Assembly (NCBI GenBank): GCA_963783085.1
Contig: CAWAMJ010000011.1
Span: forward strand, 157,034-221,033
DNA length: 64,000 nucleotides
Direction of reading: 5' to 3'
From: CAVYUC01 sp963783085
GTDB lineage: Bacteria > Bacteroidota > Bacteroidia > Bacteroidales > Prolixibacteraceae
How positions within the stretch are numbered: position 1 is the first letter of the stretch; the number at the start of each line of letters is the position of its first letter. The notes beneath the pieces are model-generated. The model saw only the letters and a program-made list of their open reading frames with translations, did no database searches and was not told where the DNA came from. Both the position numbers and the translations under genes were made by a program. This document shows positions 9,544-19,044 of the stretch, piece after piece.

Positions 9544-10752
9544 TTATCCTGGTTCCAATGGTACATCCTTTACCAATCCGGCAAAGCGTAACCTTCCTTT
9601 TTTACATGCCGGGCAGTTGGGTTGGCGGTGGTTTTTAATAAGTTCCAGGATTTCATTCCACACCGTATCCTGTTTTTCCCAAATCTGGCAGCCATCTTCC
9701 AAAGCCTCTTCTTTTTTGGTTTCAGTCTCTTCAGCCAGGAGCTTCCGGGCAGTTTCAATATTTTGTTTCCGGTAACGGCTGGAAAAAATACCGAAATACC
9801 GCACCTTAAAGAATCCCTTTGGCAATACATGCGACAGGAACCGGCGGATAAACTCATCGGTATCGAGCCACATTTTGCGGAAACGGTTGGTGCGGTAGTC
9901 TTTCCACGAAAAGAGTACCTTCCCGTCTTTCACTTCCAGGATACGCCGGCCGGTAATGGCAATGCGGAACACATAACGCGAGAGGTATTCCAGTATCTTT
10001 TCGGGGTTGCCCATTGGTTTCTGCACATTCACTACCCATTGCTTTTGGTACAGAGGCGTAAGGAACCGGTCAAACTGCACAGGTCCTTTTATGTCTGCCA
10101 GTTTTCCGTGAAAAACAAGTTCCCCGTTTTCTTTCGACTGCTTTAGCAGATCCAAAAACTTGCCCCTGAACTTTTTGGACAGCACTTTCCCGGCAATAAA
10201 AAAATTGTTTTTATTGGGAATATGTACCCAGTGTTTACGGTCAAAGCTGAGCCCGCCTGCCGGCATAATGCAGTGTAGATGGGGATGTTCTTTCATGTTT
10301 TGTCCCCAGGTATGCAAGACAGTAATTAACCCAATATCTGCCCCCAGGTGTCTGGGGTCGCGGGCAAGTTCCAGCAGGGTTTGCGATACAGCTTTAAAAA
10401 GCAGGCCGTACATCACCTTTTTATTTTGAAGGCAAAGCAGGTTTAATTCATGAGGCAGGGTAAACACCAGGTGGTAATATCCCACCGGCAGGAGTTCATT
10501 CATACGTTTATCCATCCACTCAAGTTTTTCTTTTTGCTGGCATGCAGGGCAGTGGCGGTTGCGACAGGAATTATAGGATTTTCCGGTATGGCTGCAATGG
10601 TCGCATTTTTCAAAATGGCTGCCAAGGCCTGCTGTGCGGCACGCTGATAACAGGCGGACCAAGCCTTTTTCCTGTCCTGAAACCCGGTTCCGGCTGATAT
10701 AGCCTTCGCCATATTCGTTCAGGATATTCTCAAGGCTTATTTGATGTTGCAT
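9544..10752 (-). CDS. IS91-family Y2 transposase
   Basis: 402 residues, a full-length family size. It has an N-terminal zinc-binding domain (CDHCSHTGKSYNSCRNRHCPAC, residues about 50-71), the HUH-type motif in EHPHLHC (His158/His160), and two tyrosines four apart in EYLSRY (Tyr256 and Tyr260), the arrangement of IS91 rolling-circle transposases. Its ATG overlaps the end of the recombinase gene by 16 bases, implying translational coupling. No frameshift or premature stop is visible, so this transposase could still be functional. The copy at 14353 is about 97% identical by eye. Confidence 0.92.
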   Translation of the reverse strand: MQHQISLENILNEYGEGYISRNRVSGQEKGLVRLLSACRTAGLGSHFEKCDHCSHTGKSYNSCRNRHCPACQQKEKLEWMDKRMNELLPVGYYHLVFTLPHELNLLCLQNKKVMYGLLFKAVSQTLLELARDPRHLGADIGLITVLHTWGQNMKEHPHLHCIMPAGGLSFDRKHWVHIPNKNNFFIAGKVLSKKFRGKFLDLLKQSKENGELVFHGKLADIKGPVQFDRFLTPLYQKQWVVNVQKPMGNPEKILEYLSRYVFRIAITGRRILEVKDGKVLFSWKDYRTNRFRKMWLDTDEFIRRFLSHVLPKGFFKVRYFGIFSSRYRKQNIETARKLLAEETETKKEEALEDGCQIWEKQDTVWNEILELIKNHRQPNCPACKKGRLRFAGLVKDVPLEPG

Positions 10753-11599
10753 AGCCCCTCCAATCCTTCCAGCGTATCCAGCGGGTTTACCACCTGGTCG
10801 GTGTTGAGTTGCTGCACATGCAGGTATTTTAGGGTATTGCTTAAATCGGAATGTCCCAACAAACGCTGTATAACCAGCAGGCTGGTGCCCTGTTCAAGGT
10901 GGTGTGTGGCAAAACTGTGGCGAAAAGTGTGCGGTGTATAGGGCTTTTTAATGTGTAGCGTGCGGTGCCGTGCATTAGTGCAAATAGTCCGTACAGCCGT
11001 AATGCCCAGGTGTGTGCCTTTTCCCCCGGCGCCTTCGAAAAGGTAATGCCCTGGTTTGTACTGCCGGTAATATTTTCGCAGTACAGAGAGCAGTGCAGGC
11101 GAGAGAGGAACTTTCCGTTGTTTCAGACCTTTGCCTTCCTGGATGTTGACCTGCATCCGCCGGCTGTCGATATCGGTAAGTTTGATGTTGACACTTTCCG
11201 ATACCCTGGCCCCGGTGGAATAGATAAGCATGATAATGGTGCGGTGCTTGAAATTATCAATGGCGCCAAGTACATCGGCTACTTCGTCTTTTGACAAAAC
11301 AAGCGGAAGTGTTTTGGCTACTTTAGGCGTTGGAAGGTATTCTTTTGCCCACTCTTTATGGTAGATGTTGGTGAACAGGAAACGAAGGGCAAAGTATCCC
11401 ATTTTTACACTCCCCGGTTTATGGTTCCCGTCGGTGAGCATCGACTGAAAATAGGCCCGGAGCTCTTTAACATCTGTTTGCCGGGTCTTTTTTGCAGAAT
11501 TTACTGTAGTCAACGATGTGCCACCAGTAACTTTTCCTGGTTCTTTCACTTAAGTTCCGTAGAACCGATTCCTGTTCGAATTTTTTTTAAATTTGTCAT
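10737..11599 (-). pseudogene. IS91-associated tyrosine recombinase (IntI/Xer-like), copy 1, frameshifted near N-terminus
   Basis: The catalytic domain is intact: GARVSE (Arg), PHTFRHSFATHH (His-x-x-Arg), LLGHSD (His) and LKYLHV (Tyr). The C-terminus VVNPLDTLEGL resembles the SPLDxL ending of integron integrases. The core-binding domain (FEQESVLRNLSERT, then YWWHIVDYSKFCKKD) is encoded upstream but in another frame. Compared with copy 2, two bases are missing near 11490, so the long open frame from 11549 starts with about 20 out-of-frame residues. A likely ATG at 11599 is separated from this domain by an A8 run that is out of phase in both copies. Confidence 0.8.
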
Positions 11600-11634
11600 A
11601 ATATGAATTTTAAATGAAACAATACCTCAAAGAT

Positions 11635-11672
11635 ACTGACGTTCGGTGAATTAAAAACCACCGAACGCCAGT
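11635..11672. repeat. hairpin near the recombinase end of IS91-like copy 1
   Basis: ACTGACGTTCGGTG and CACCGAACGCCAGT form a 14-base stem with one mismatch around a 10-base A-rich loop, 8 bases from the GTTAAGTTC junction. The same hairpin is at 18999-19036 in copy 2. It may be the single-strand end recognised by the Y2 transposase, or a recombination site for the tyrosine recombinase encoded beside it. Confidence 0.7.
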
Positions 11673-11680
11673 GAGGTTAA

Positions 11681-11811
11681 GTTCAACATCGTATATAAAA
11701 CATTTGGCAGTCAGTGCGTTATCGAGCGTTTCTGCTCGTATCAAAAGCACTTGTAACTTGACAGGAAAGTGCTTCGAAATGCCAAACGTTTCATATACGT
11801 AACCGTTGTGC
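11681..11811. other. attC-like recombination site S1
   Basis: The site opens with GTTCAAC (11681-11687, matching RYYYAAC) and closes with GTTGTGC (11805-11811). Between them an outer 20-base stem (11690-11709 with 11780-11799) pairs with two mismatches, and an inner stem AAGCACTT/AAGTGCTT (11745-11752 with 11767-11774) pairs perfectly. The order box, arm, variable hairpin, arm, box is that of integron attC sites. The closing box is the reverse complement of the box at 13985-13991, at the far end of the following unit. No gene is seen in it; a 68-codon minus-strand frame across it is an artefact of the palindrome. Confidence 0.6.
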
Positions 11812-11835
11812 TTCATTATCAGAAACCGCTAACCA

Positions 11836-12573
11836 ATGATAAAATTCTTTAGAAAAATTAGACAAAAAATGCTGACTGAAAATAAATTCAGTAAGTATTT
11901 GATTTATGCAATTGGAGAAATCATTCTTGTTGTTATTGGAATTTTAATTGCCATTCAAATAAACAATCACAACGAAAGTCGAAAGGAACGAAGCAAAGAG
12001 CAAATTATTCTTAAGAATTTAAAAGAGGATTTTTTAGCAAATCAAAAAAATATCGATAGTTGCTTAGCTGTACATAAATACCATTTGAATGAACTAAATG
12101 AATATTTAAAACATCTTGGTCCTAATGTTCCAGCTTTAACTGATTCTATCTACAAGTTTGATGTATCTGATTATGGTACATTAAATTTAATTGAAGGTAC
12201 GTTGCAAGCTATTATTAATACCGACAATTTTGGAATAATACAAAATGAACTTTTAAAAAAGAAACTTTCGACCTACCCAAGCACATATGCGACTTATAAA
12301 GAATTTGAAGACGTAAATAAAGATATTGTGATAAACAAGCACAGAGCTTTAGGAGAACAATATACATCTATACTAAGGCTGGATAAATCTTTGTTGGGTA
12401 AAGCTGAACCACATAGATCGGACTTTCTTGGCTGGGCTCGAGATCCACAACATCAGAATAATACAGTAAATAGAATTAATATTATGAGAAATAAATTGAT
12501 TCCAGCACTAATTGAAGTGCAAATTAAAAATTATGAAATATTAAAACTGTTAAGAGAAGAGATTAAAGGATGA
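11836..12573 (+). CDS. DUF6090 family membrane protein
   Basis: 245 residues. The N-terminus MIKFFRKIRQKMLTENKFSKYLIYAIGEIILVVIGILIAIQINNHNE is diagnostic of DUF6090, a Bacteroidota family with one transmembrane helix (residues about 25-42) and a coiled-coil-rich soluble part. Function is unknown. The gene is AT-rich compared with housekeeping genes in the window and is the first gene of an integron-like unit running from 11805 to 13991. It is intact. Confidence 0.88.
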   Translation: MIKFFRKIRQKMLTENKFSKYLIYAIGEIILVVIGILIAIQINNHNESRKERSKEQIILKNLKEDFLANQKNIDSCLAVHKYHLNELNEYLKHLGPNVPALTDSIYKFDVSDYGTLNLIEGTLQAIINTDNFGIIQNELLKKKLSTYPSTYATYKEFEDVNKDIVINKHRALGEQYTSILRLDKSLLGKAEPHRSDFLGWARDPQHQNNTVNRINIMRNKLIPALIEVQIKNYEILKLLREEIKG

Positions 12574-12690
12574 ATAAAAAAGTTGTATAGTCTGCGAATT
12601 TAATGTGATTTTTTGGGCTTGGTGGGATGAAAAAGAATAAATTTAAAAATGAGAAGTCACTTCTAATAAAATGTATTTAAAAAATAAGAA

Positions 12691-13972
12691 TATGAGATAT
12701 TTAATAATTACAACTATATATTTTTTTTGGGAAATTAGTTGCACAATCTTATTCTGGAACTATCGATTACGGAAAGTCCTCCATAAAATATAAAATAAAA
12801 CTTGTAGAAATAGATAACCAATAAAAATACATTTTTTACAAGTATCGAAATGAATGCTTATGAAATACCCTGTCAAAACACAACTTTAGAGAAAGACTCA
12901 CTTAAGTTTTATGTGATTAGTGATTATTATACTTATGAATACAAATACATTAAACAAAACAACAATTTCAAAGGACACTTAATAATTTATTCCAATGAAA
13001 ACGAGCAAATATTAAATACATTTGAAACCGACCTAATTCAGGAAAACGAAACAGAAATCTGACGTAATTAAAAAACAAGATTTATACTTCACTTCCAATG
13101 GACTTAAATTATACGGGACCCTATGGGAACCAAAAAATTCAATTCAAAAAGGGTTTGTTTTTCGTTACATCCTCTCAAGGAAATGACCGAAGTGGTACTA
13201 ATGCCGAAGCTTACTATTTTGCCAATTTAGGTTATACCGTTTTTAATTACGATAAACGAGGAACTGGAAAATCAGAAGGCAATTGGCAATCAGCAACCAT
13301 AGAAGAACTTTGTTCCGATGATATTAATGCAATTACTTTTTTTGCAAAAACAACAAATGCTTCCACTCTCATAAAATTGGAATAAAAGGCAGTAGCCAGG
13401 GAGGTATTAAAATACCTTATATATTGACAAAATTGCCTGAACTCAAATTTGGAATTTCGATTAGTTGCCCGAGTGGAACGCTCTTGGAGAGTGATTTAAA
13501 TTATTGGAAAAACATGAATATTGACCAGATTGGTCAAAAAAAATATAATTATAGCTGCAAAAGTTCAAAAAGCAGGATATGATTATTTGGCAAATAATTT
13601 AAGCTATAAAAAATTAAACTTGATTAAAAATAAATATGTAAATCGAGGATTGGTTTAAATACGTTTGGATTCCTGAAAAAAATATTACAAAAAATTACAA
13701 GCTAAACTTTAGTGGACTTCCCTATTTCAAAAAAATCAGTCAACCTATATTAGTAATTCAAGGGCAATCAGATAATGTAATACCTGAAAATAGCTAATAA
13801 AATTATTGAAAAAGCTCTAAAAAAATCAGAATCAAAAAAATATGAAATTTTAACTTTGGAAAACACTACACATTCAATGACCTATTTAGATAAAGAATTT
13901 CCTTATTTTCAAATTCTGTCACCGAAATATTTGGACTCAATAACTGAATGGTTGAAGATAATTGAAAACTAA
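12691..13972 (+). pseudogene. secreted alpha/beta hydrolase, decayed by several frameshifts
   Basis: Pieces of one hydrolase can be followed through all three frames. A signal-like start (MRYLIITTIYFF) is followed by LYFTSNGLKLYGTLWEPK, then YYFANLGYTVFNYDKRGTGKSEGNW (residues 98-385 of the local frame), the nucleophile elbow IGIKGSSQGGIKIPYI (GxSxG), PILVIQGQSDNVIPE (acid region) and NTTHSMTYLD (His). At least five frame changes and stops separate them, so no functional protein can be made. The sequence is AT-rich. The end lies just before the AAGCACAAC cassette boundary. Confidence 0.85.
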
Positions 13973-13984
13973 TAAATAACGAAA

Positions 13985-14098
13985 GCACAACAAATTAGGA
14001 ATTAAGGCACAGTTGGGCCCCGAAAAAAGGCAGTAAGTATGCAAACCTGCTGCCTTCTTTCGGGGGTAACTGCTCTCATAATGCCAAGCCCAATTGTG
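13985..14098. other. attC-like site S2, right end replaced by IS91-like copy 2
   Basis: GCACAAC (13985-13991) is the exact reverse complement of GTTGTGC at 11805-11811; the match extends to 9 bases (AAGCACAAC with GTTGTGCTT). Outer arms CACAGTTGGGC (14008-14018) and GCCCAATTGTG (14088-14098) pair with one mismatch. Inner arms CCCCGAAAAAAGGCAG and CTGCCTTCTTTCGGGG pair almost fully. The expected closing GTT box is missing because IS91-like sequence starts at 14097. Confidence 0.6.
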
Positions 14099-14352
14099 TT
14101 TTAATTCGTGTTGGGCTTAGCCGCTGATTATTAATTGTTCCGGCTATGGGGATTGAATGTTTTTCTTGTTTTCTTTCCGGTATTTTTCATCTGTTGTTTT
14201 TACCGGTTTGCCTGTTTGGCGTGAACCCGGGTTATTAAGGTAAAATTTTTGTTCGTTTGCCTGCATATTTTTCCCGTTCAGCCAAAACAGGGAATTTTTA
14301 GCTGTTAACCTGGATTTAAAAAAGATTCAAAGAACGTTTTGTTGCCCTGTGA

Positions 14353-15526
14353 TTATCCTGGTTCCAATGGTACATCCTTTACCAATCCGGCAAAGCGTAA
14401 CCTTCCTTTTTTACATGCCGGGCAGTTGGGCTGGCGGTGGTTTTTAATAAGTTCCAGGATTTCATTCCACACCGTATCCTGTTTTTCCCAAATCCGGCGG
14501 CCATCTTCCAAAGCCTCTTCTTTTTTGGTTTCAGCCTCTTCAGCCAGGAGCTTCCGGGCAGTTTCAATATTTTGTTTCCGGTAACGGCTGGAAAAAATAC
14601 CGAAATACCGCACCTTAAAGAACCCCTTTGGCAATACATGCGACAGGAACCGGCGGATAAACTCATCGGTATCGAGCCACATTTTGCGGAAACGGTTGGT
14701 GCGGTAGTCTTTCCACGAAAAGAGTACCTTCCCGTCTTTCACTTCCAGGATACGCCGGCCGGTAATGGCAATGCGGAACACATAACGCGAGAGGTATTCC
14801 AGTATCTTTTCGGGGTTGCCCATGGGTTTCTGCACATTCACTACCCATTGCTTTTGGTACAGAGGCGTAAGGAACCGGTCAAACTGCACCGGCCCTTTTA
14901 TGTCTGCCAGTTTTCCGTGAAAAACAAGTTCCCCGTTTACCTTCGACTGCTTTAGCAGATGCAAAAACTTGCCCCTGAACTTTTTGGACAGCACTTTCCC
15001 GGCAATAAAGAAATTGTTTTTATTGGGAATATGTACCCAGTGGTTACGGTCAAAGCTGAGCCCGCCTGCCGGCATAATGCAGTGTAGGTGGGGGTGTTCT
15101 TTCATGTTTTGTCCCCACGTGTGCAAGACAGTAATTAACCCAATATCTGCCCCCAGGTGTTTGGGGTCGCGGGCAAGTTCCAGCAGGGTTTGCGATACAG
15201 TTTTAAAAAGCAGGCCGTACATCACCTTTTTATTTTGAAGGCAAAGCAGGTTTAATTCGTGAGGCAGGGTAAACACCAGGTGGTAATATCCCACCGGCAG
15301 GAGTTCTTTCATACGTTTGTCCATCCACTCCAGTTTGTCTTTTTGCTGGCACGCAGGGCAGTGGCGGTTGCGACAGGAATTATAGGATTTTTCGGTATGG
15401 CTGCAATGGTCGCATTTTTCAAAATGGCTGCCAAGGCCTGCTGTGCGGCACGCTGATAACAGGCGCACCAACCCTTTTTCCTGTCCTGAAACCCGGTTCC
15501 GGCTGATATAGCCTTCGCCATATTAG
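14353..15526 (-). pseudogene. IS91-family transposase copy 2, N-terminus separated by IS21 insertion
   Basis: This matches the transposase at 9544-10752 nearly residue for residue from GYISRNRVSGQEKG onward, including HPHLHC and YLSRY. The first 14 codons (MQHQISLENILNEY) lie on the other side of the insertion at 18078-18114, so the gene is split. A shorter protein could start at an internal GTG (15471), but it would lack part of the N-terminal region. Confidence 0.88.
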
Positions 15527-15665
15527 TGCTTATTTCAGCCGAAAAGTATACCAGTAGTTCAGTCCAAAAGTATACCATTTTATTTAAATACAAAGGCAGT
15601 ACTCTTCTGAACGGGGTACCCCGATCAGAAGAGTACTGGTGCGCGGATTTTTCGCTGCTGATTTT

Positions 15666-16427
15666 TCATTTTTTCATCATTTCATTTGTTTCCCTTAACC
15701 GGTAAGAGTCCCCGTTCATGTTTACCAGATGTGCCTTGTGGGTCAACCGGTCCACCAGAGCGGCCGTAAGTATGGCATCACCAAAGATCTCTTCCCATCG
15801 GTCAAATCCAAGGTTGGTTGTTACAATGGTTGCCTTGCGGCCTGCCCGAAGCGAGAGGTGATTAAAGAGCAATTCGGCTCCTTGTTTGTCAAAAGAGATA
15901 TAGCCAAACTCATCACAGATTACCAGATCATATTTTTCGAACCTCAGTTCCATCTGCCGCAGGGTCCGCTGTGCGTGTGATTCGCGCAATTGTGTGAGCA
16001 GCCCGTGAACAGTGGTAAAATAAACCTTGTACCCCTGCTGACAGGCTTTCAGTCCAAGTCCGATGGCAATATGGGTCTTACCTGTTCCCGGATTCCCTGC
16101 CAGTATGATATTTCTTCCCGAGGCTACAAAGTCAAGCCGTTCGAGCAAGGTAAGTTTTTCTGCTGCATCAACAGGGAGCAAATCCCGCTTTAAATCGTGC
16201 AGATATAGTTTGGCCGGAAAACCTGCCTGCCTGATTTGTGCTTTCTTCCGGTTTTCCAGGCGGGTATCATATTCCCGTTCCAATAACCGTAAAAGGAATG
16301 TTTCATAGTCTGCCCCTTCTTTGGCCGACTCCCGTGCCACTTGTTCAAACTCATTTCGGAAAACAGGCAGCCTGAGTTCTTTGCTCTACCGGGTGATTTC
16401 TGCTTTTATTTCGTTTTGAAGTTTCAT
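15666..16427 (-). pseudogene. istB: IstB-type ATPase, with in-frame TAG at codon 14
   Basis: IS21 helper of transposition, an AAA+ ATPase. Walker A is GNPGTGKTH, Walker B LVICDEFGY, and the family ending RLTHKAHLVNMNGDSYRLRET is present. Reading from the natural ATG at 16427 gives MKLQNEIKAEITR, then a TAG codon (16388-16386), then SKELRLPVFRNEFEQVARES; the TAG probably replaced a TAC. A 224-residue product could begin at the GTG at 16340, lacking about 29 residues. With istA broken as well, I treat it as inactive. Confidence 0.85.
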
Positions 16428-16439
16428 TTTTCGGTTGTT

Positions 16440-17984
16440 TTAATTCATTAATAATGCTGTGACCTGTTTGAGTTGTTCCTGTGCCATATAAGCCGTTTGG
16501 TTATTTACGGCTACCGGTTTGGCATCTTCCCCGGGCTTATTGCCCAGAAGAGCCGTTAGCTTCTCTGTGGTTATACCTTGGGGACAAAGGCCAACCAGCC
16601 GGGACACGGTAGCTTCCAGGTTTTCTTCACTGATTATATGTTGACGGCAATAATGAAGCAGGTCAATAAAGTCGCGGGGGGCACCCAGGTAAAATTGCTG
16701 ATATAGTTTTTTCAGATATGGGCTGCACGAAAGGGCAACACTTCCATTCAATGCACCGGGCTTTTGCCTGAGGGTATCCAGGTAATGTTCAATGCAGATA
16801 ATCCACACGTGCTTGCCGTAATCGCGCTGGTGCGAAGCGACAAGTTTATTTTCGAAGTAAACTTCGACGGTATTACCAAATATTTTAACATCAACAAAAC
16901 ACCCAACCAGCTTCTCAGATACCGAATAACGGTTGGTGCAGTAACTGATCGTGGCATATTTATCGACCCTTAGTTGCTCTGAATCGGAACATGCCAATGG
17001 CCCTGTGTATTGCCATAAAAGGCCTTTTTCATCACCAAACATCTCCATGGCAGTGCGGCCTGTTAATTGCTGTTTGGTCTGATTTATTTAACTGACAATT
17101 GTTTCGAGATATTGCTGGGCCTGGTCAAGACTGGCAAAGTCGCTTTTAAAACCAAAGGCTTTTCTTCTGATATATTCCACACTGCGTTCAACATGCCCTT
17201 TTTCGTTTCCACTGTAGGCATTGCAAAAACGGTGGTCAAACTGGTAATGCCCCTTCATCTGGAGCAAGGCCTGGGTAGGTTCTTTCTCGTGTTTGCCGAC
17301 AAATTTGGCAACCGCTACGCGCATATTGTCATAAACCATCTGGTGATAAACACCCCCGGTGTGTTTAAAAAATAAAACATGGGATTCCATAAAAGACAGG
17401 GTATCCTGACGCTTGTAAATAACCGCATAGCGATAATTGCTGTAAGCAGAGGTAAATACGGCAATATGAAAACGGCAAAGTTGTCCTTCTATATTTAGTT
17501 TTATCTCCCCCCAGTCAAACTCACAAACCGAACCCGGTACATACTGCTGCCGGATAAATGCCTCCTGGTGGTGGCTGATTTTCCTTATTTTTCCCTGATA
17601 TAATTACATACGGTGGTATAGCCAACACCGAAGCCTTGTTCATGAAGCAATTGCAATATATCGATCTTCTTCAGGATTTGCTTGCGCATACCCTGTTGAA
17701 TTTTACTGCTGTTTTCTTCAAGCTGGGCATCGATAAACAACTGGACTTCAGGGGTCAAACGAACTTTGCTTCTTGTACCAGTACGATATATCGGAGGATT
17801 TGACAGAAAGGTCGATAAGTGCTGTTTCCGGCTGGAGTAATCCCGTTTGAAGTTTCTCATAATCCTCAATATACTTTTTTATCGTTTTGCGGTTTATCTG
17901 TAATTCTCGTGAGATTTGTCGATGACTTTTGCCTTCTCGGTGGCTTCGAATAATAATTTCTTGTTTTGTATACATACTTATCAT
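16440..17984 (-). pseudogene. istA: IstA-type transposase, two frameshifts and one stop
   Basis: DDE transposase of IS21. The helix-turn-helix start MYTKQEIIIRSHREGKSHRQISRELQ is followed by a frameshift near 17800, then IYRTGTRSKVRLTPEVQLFIDAQ. A second shift follows after NYIREK at about 17582, where one A seems missing. Then come VCEFDWGEIKL (first Asp), MVYDNMRVAV (second Asp) and NEKGHVERSVEYIRRKAF (Glu). A TAA after LETIVS (about 17090) separates these from the C-terminal 202 residues (MEMFGDEKGLLWQ onward). The protein cannot be made. Confidence 0.88.
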
Positions 17985-18098
17985 GCTTTATAAACGAGTT
18001 TTTATCCTCGTTCTGTTAATGACTAAGTGGTATACTTTTCGATTGAAAGGTGGAGTACTTCTTAATTAAAATAAACACGTTCAGGATATTCTCAAGGC

Positions 18099-18963
18099 TT
18101 ATTTGATGTTGCATAGCCCCTCCAATCCTTCCAGCGTATCCAGCGGGTTTACCACCTGGTCGGTGTTGAGTTGCTGCACATGCAGGTATTTTAGGGTATT
18201 GCTTAAATCGGAATGTCCCAACAAACGCTATATGACCAACAGGCTGGTGCCCTGTTCGAGGTGGTGTGTGGCAAAACTGTGGCGAAAAGTGTGCGGTGTG
18301 TAGGGCTTTTTAATGTGTAGCGTGCGGTGCCGTGCATTAGTGCAAATAGTCCGTACAGCAGTAATGCCCAGGTGTGTGCCTTTTCCCCCGGCGCCTTCGA
18401 AAAGGTAATGCCCTGGTTTGTACTGCCGGTAATATTTTCGCAATACAGAGAGCAGTGCAGGCGAGAGCGGAACTTTCCGTTGCTTCAGACCTTTCCCTTC
18501 CTGGATGTTGACCTGCATCCGCCGGCTGTCGATATCGGTCAGTTTGATGTTCACACTTTCCGATACCCTGGCCCCGGTGGAATAAATAAGCATAATGATG
18601 GTGCGGTGCTTGAAGTTGTCAATGGCCCCAAGTACATCGGTTACTTCGTCTTTCGACAAAACCAGCGGAAGTGTTTTGGCAACTTTTGGCGTTGGAAGGT
18701 ATTGTTTTGCCCATTCTTTGTGGTAAATGTTGGTAAACAGGAAACGAAGGGCAAAATATCCCATTTTTACACTTCCCGGTTTGTGGTTACCGTCGGTGAG
18801 CATCGACTGGAAATAAGCCCTCAGCTCTTGCACTCCTGTTTGCCCAGGGTCTTTTTTGCAAAATTTGCTGTAGTCAACTATGTGCCACCAGTAACTTTTC
18901 CTGGTCCTTTCACTTAAGTTCCGCAGAACAGATTCCTGTTCGAATTTTTTTTAAATTTGTCAT
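18099..18963 (-). pseudogene. IS91-associated tyrosine recombinase (IntI/Xer-like), copy 2, nonsense mutation
   Basis: This copy keeps the whole core-binding domain in one frame (FEQESVLRNLSERT, YWWHIVDYSKFCKKD, VQELRAYFQSML), then ARVSE and PHTFRHSFATHH. A CAG codon is changed to TAG at 18230-18228, just before RLLGHSDLSNTLKYLHV, so the last His and the Tyr nucleophile are lost. As in copy 1, the ATG (18963) is followed by MTNLKK and an A8 run that leaves the domain one base out of phase. Confidence 0.82.
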
Positions 18964-18998
18964 AATATGAATTTTAAATGAAACAATACCTCAAAGAT

Positions 18999-19036
18999 AC
19001 TGACGTTCGGTGAATTAAAAACCACCGAACGCCAGT
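18999..19036. repeat. hairpin near the recombinase end of IS91-like copy 2
   Basis: Identical in plan to 11635-11672: ACTGACGTTCGGTG pairs with CACCGAACGCCAGT, 8 bases before GTTAAGTTC. Its conservation in both copies supports a role in element or site recognition. Confidence 0.7.
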
Positions 19037-19044
19037 GAGGTTAA

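Larger units (their letters stand above)
9290..11688 (-). mobile_element. IS91-family element, copy 1, with tyrosine-recombinase gene
   Basis: The limits come from comparing the two copies in the window. Similarity starts at TGTTTTAATTCG (9290 and 14097) and ends at GTTCAACA (11681-11688 and 19045-19052), beyond which the flanks differ. It carries, in order on the minus strand, a tyrosine recombinase and an overlapping Y2 transposase, then about 250 bases of 3' non-coding DNA. Near the recombinase end there is a strong hairpin (11635-11672). The end abuts GTTC (GAAC on the other strand), a tetranucleotide known as an IS91-family target. The last 8 shared bases may belong to the target site and not to the element. 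Confidence 0.85.
15527..18077 (-). mobile_element. IS21-family element, decayed
   Basis: It contains istA then istB on the minus strand. The ends are TG...CA: TGCTTATTTCAGCCGAAAAGTATACCA on the left and, read inward on the right, TGTTTATTTTAATT... followed by CGAAAAGTATACCA. The motif AAAAGTATACCA recurs twice near the left end (about 15540-15578) and once near the right, like the multiple terminal repeats of IS21 elements. It sits inside the IS91-like transposase, between TATT (15524) and CGTTCAGG (18078). No target duplication is visible. Confidence 0.82.

Noticed and set aside
9622..10146. Long plus-strand frames across the IS91-like transposase (also 14437-14955 and 18327-18917)
   Set aside because: They lie opposite transposase and recombinase genes and show no protein-like features.
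11610..11816. Minus-strand frame in S1 that, joined to 9289, reads FIYE-DCHSYLSAIKW, as if restoring the IS1595 transposase N-terminus
   Set aside because: The S1 sequence is a palindrome with an attC-like plan and its upstream residues do not resemble an IS1595 N-terminus; the join is probably chance.
15520..18085. Target-site duplication for the IS21-family element
   Set aside because: The flanks (TATT-AG and CGTTCAGG) continue the IS91 sequence without any repeated bases, so none can be claimed.
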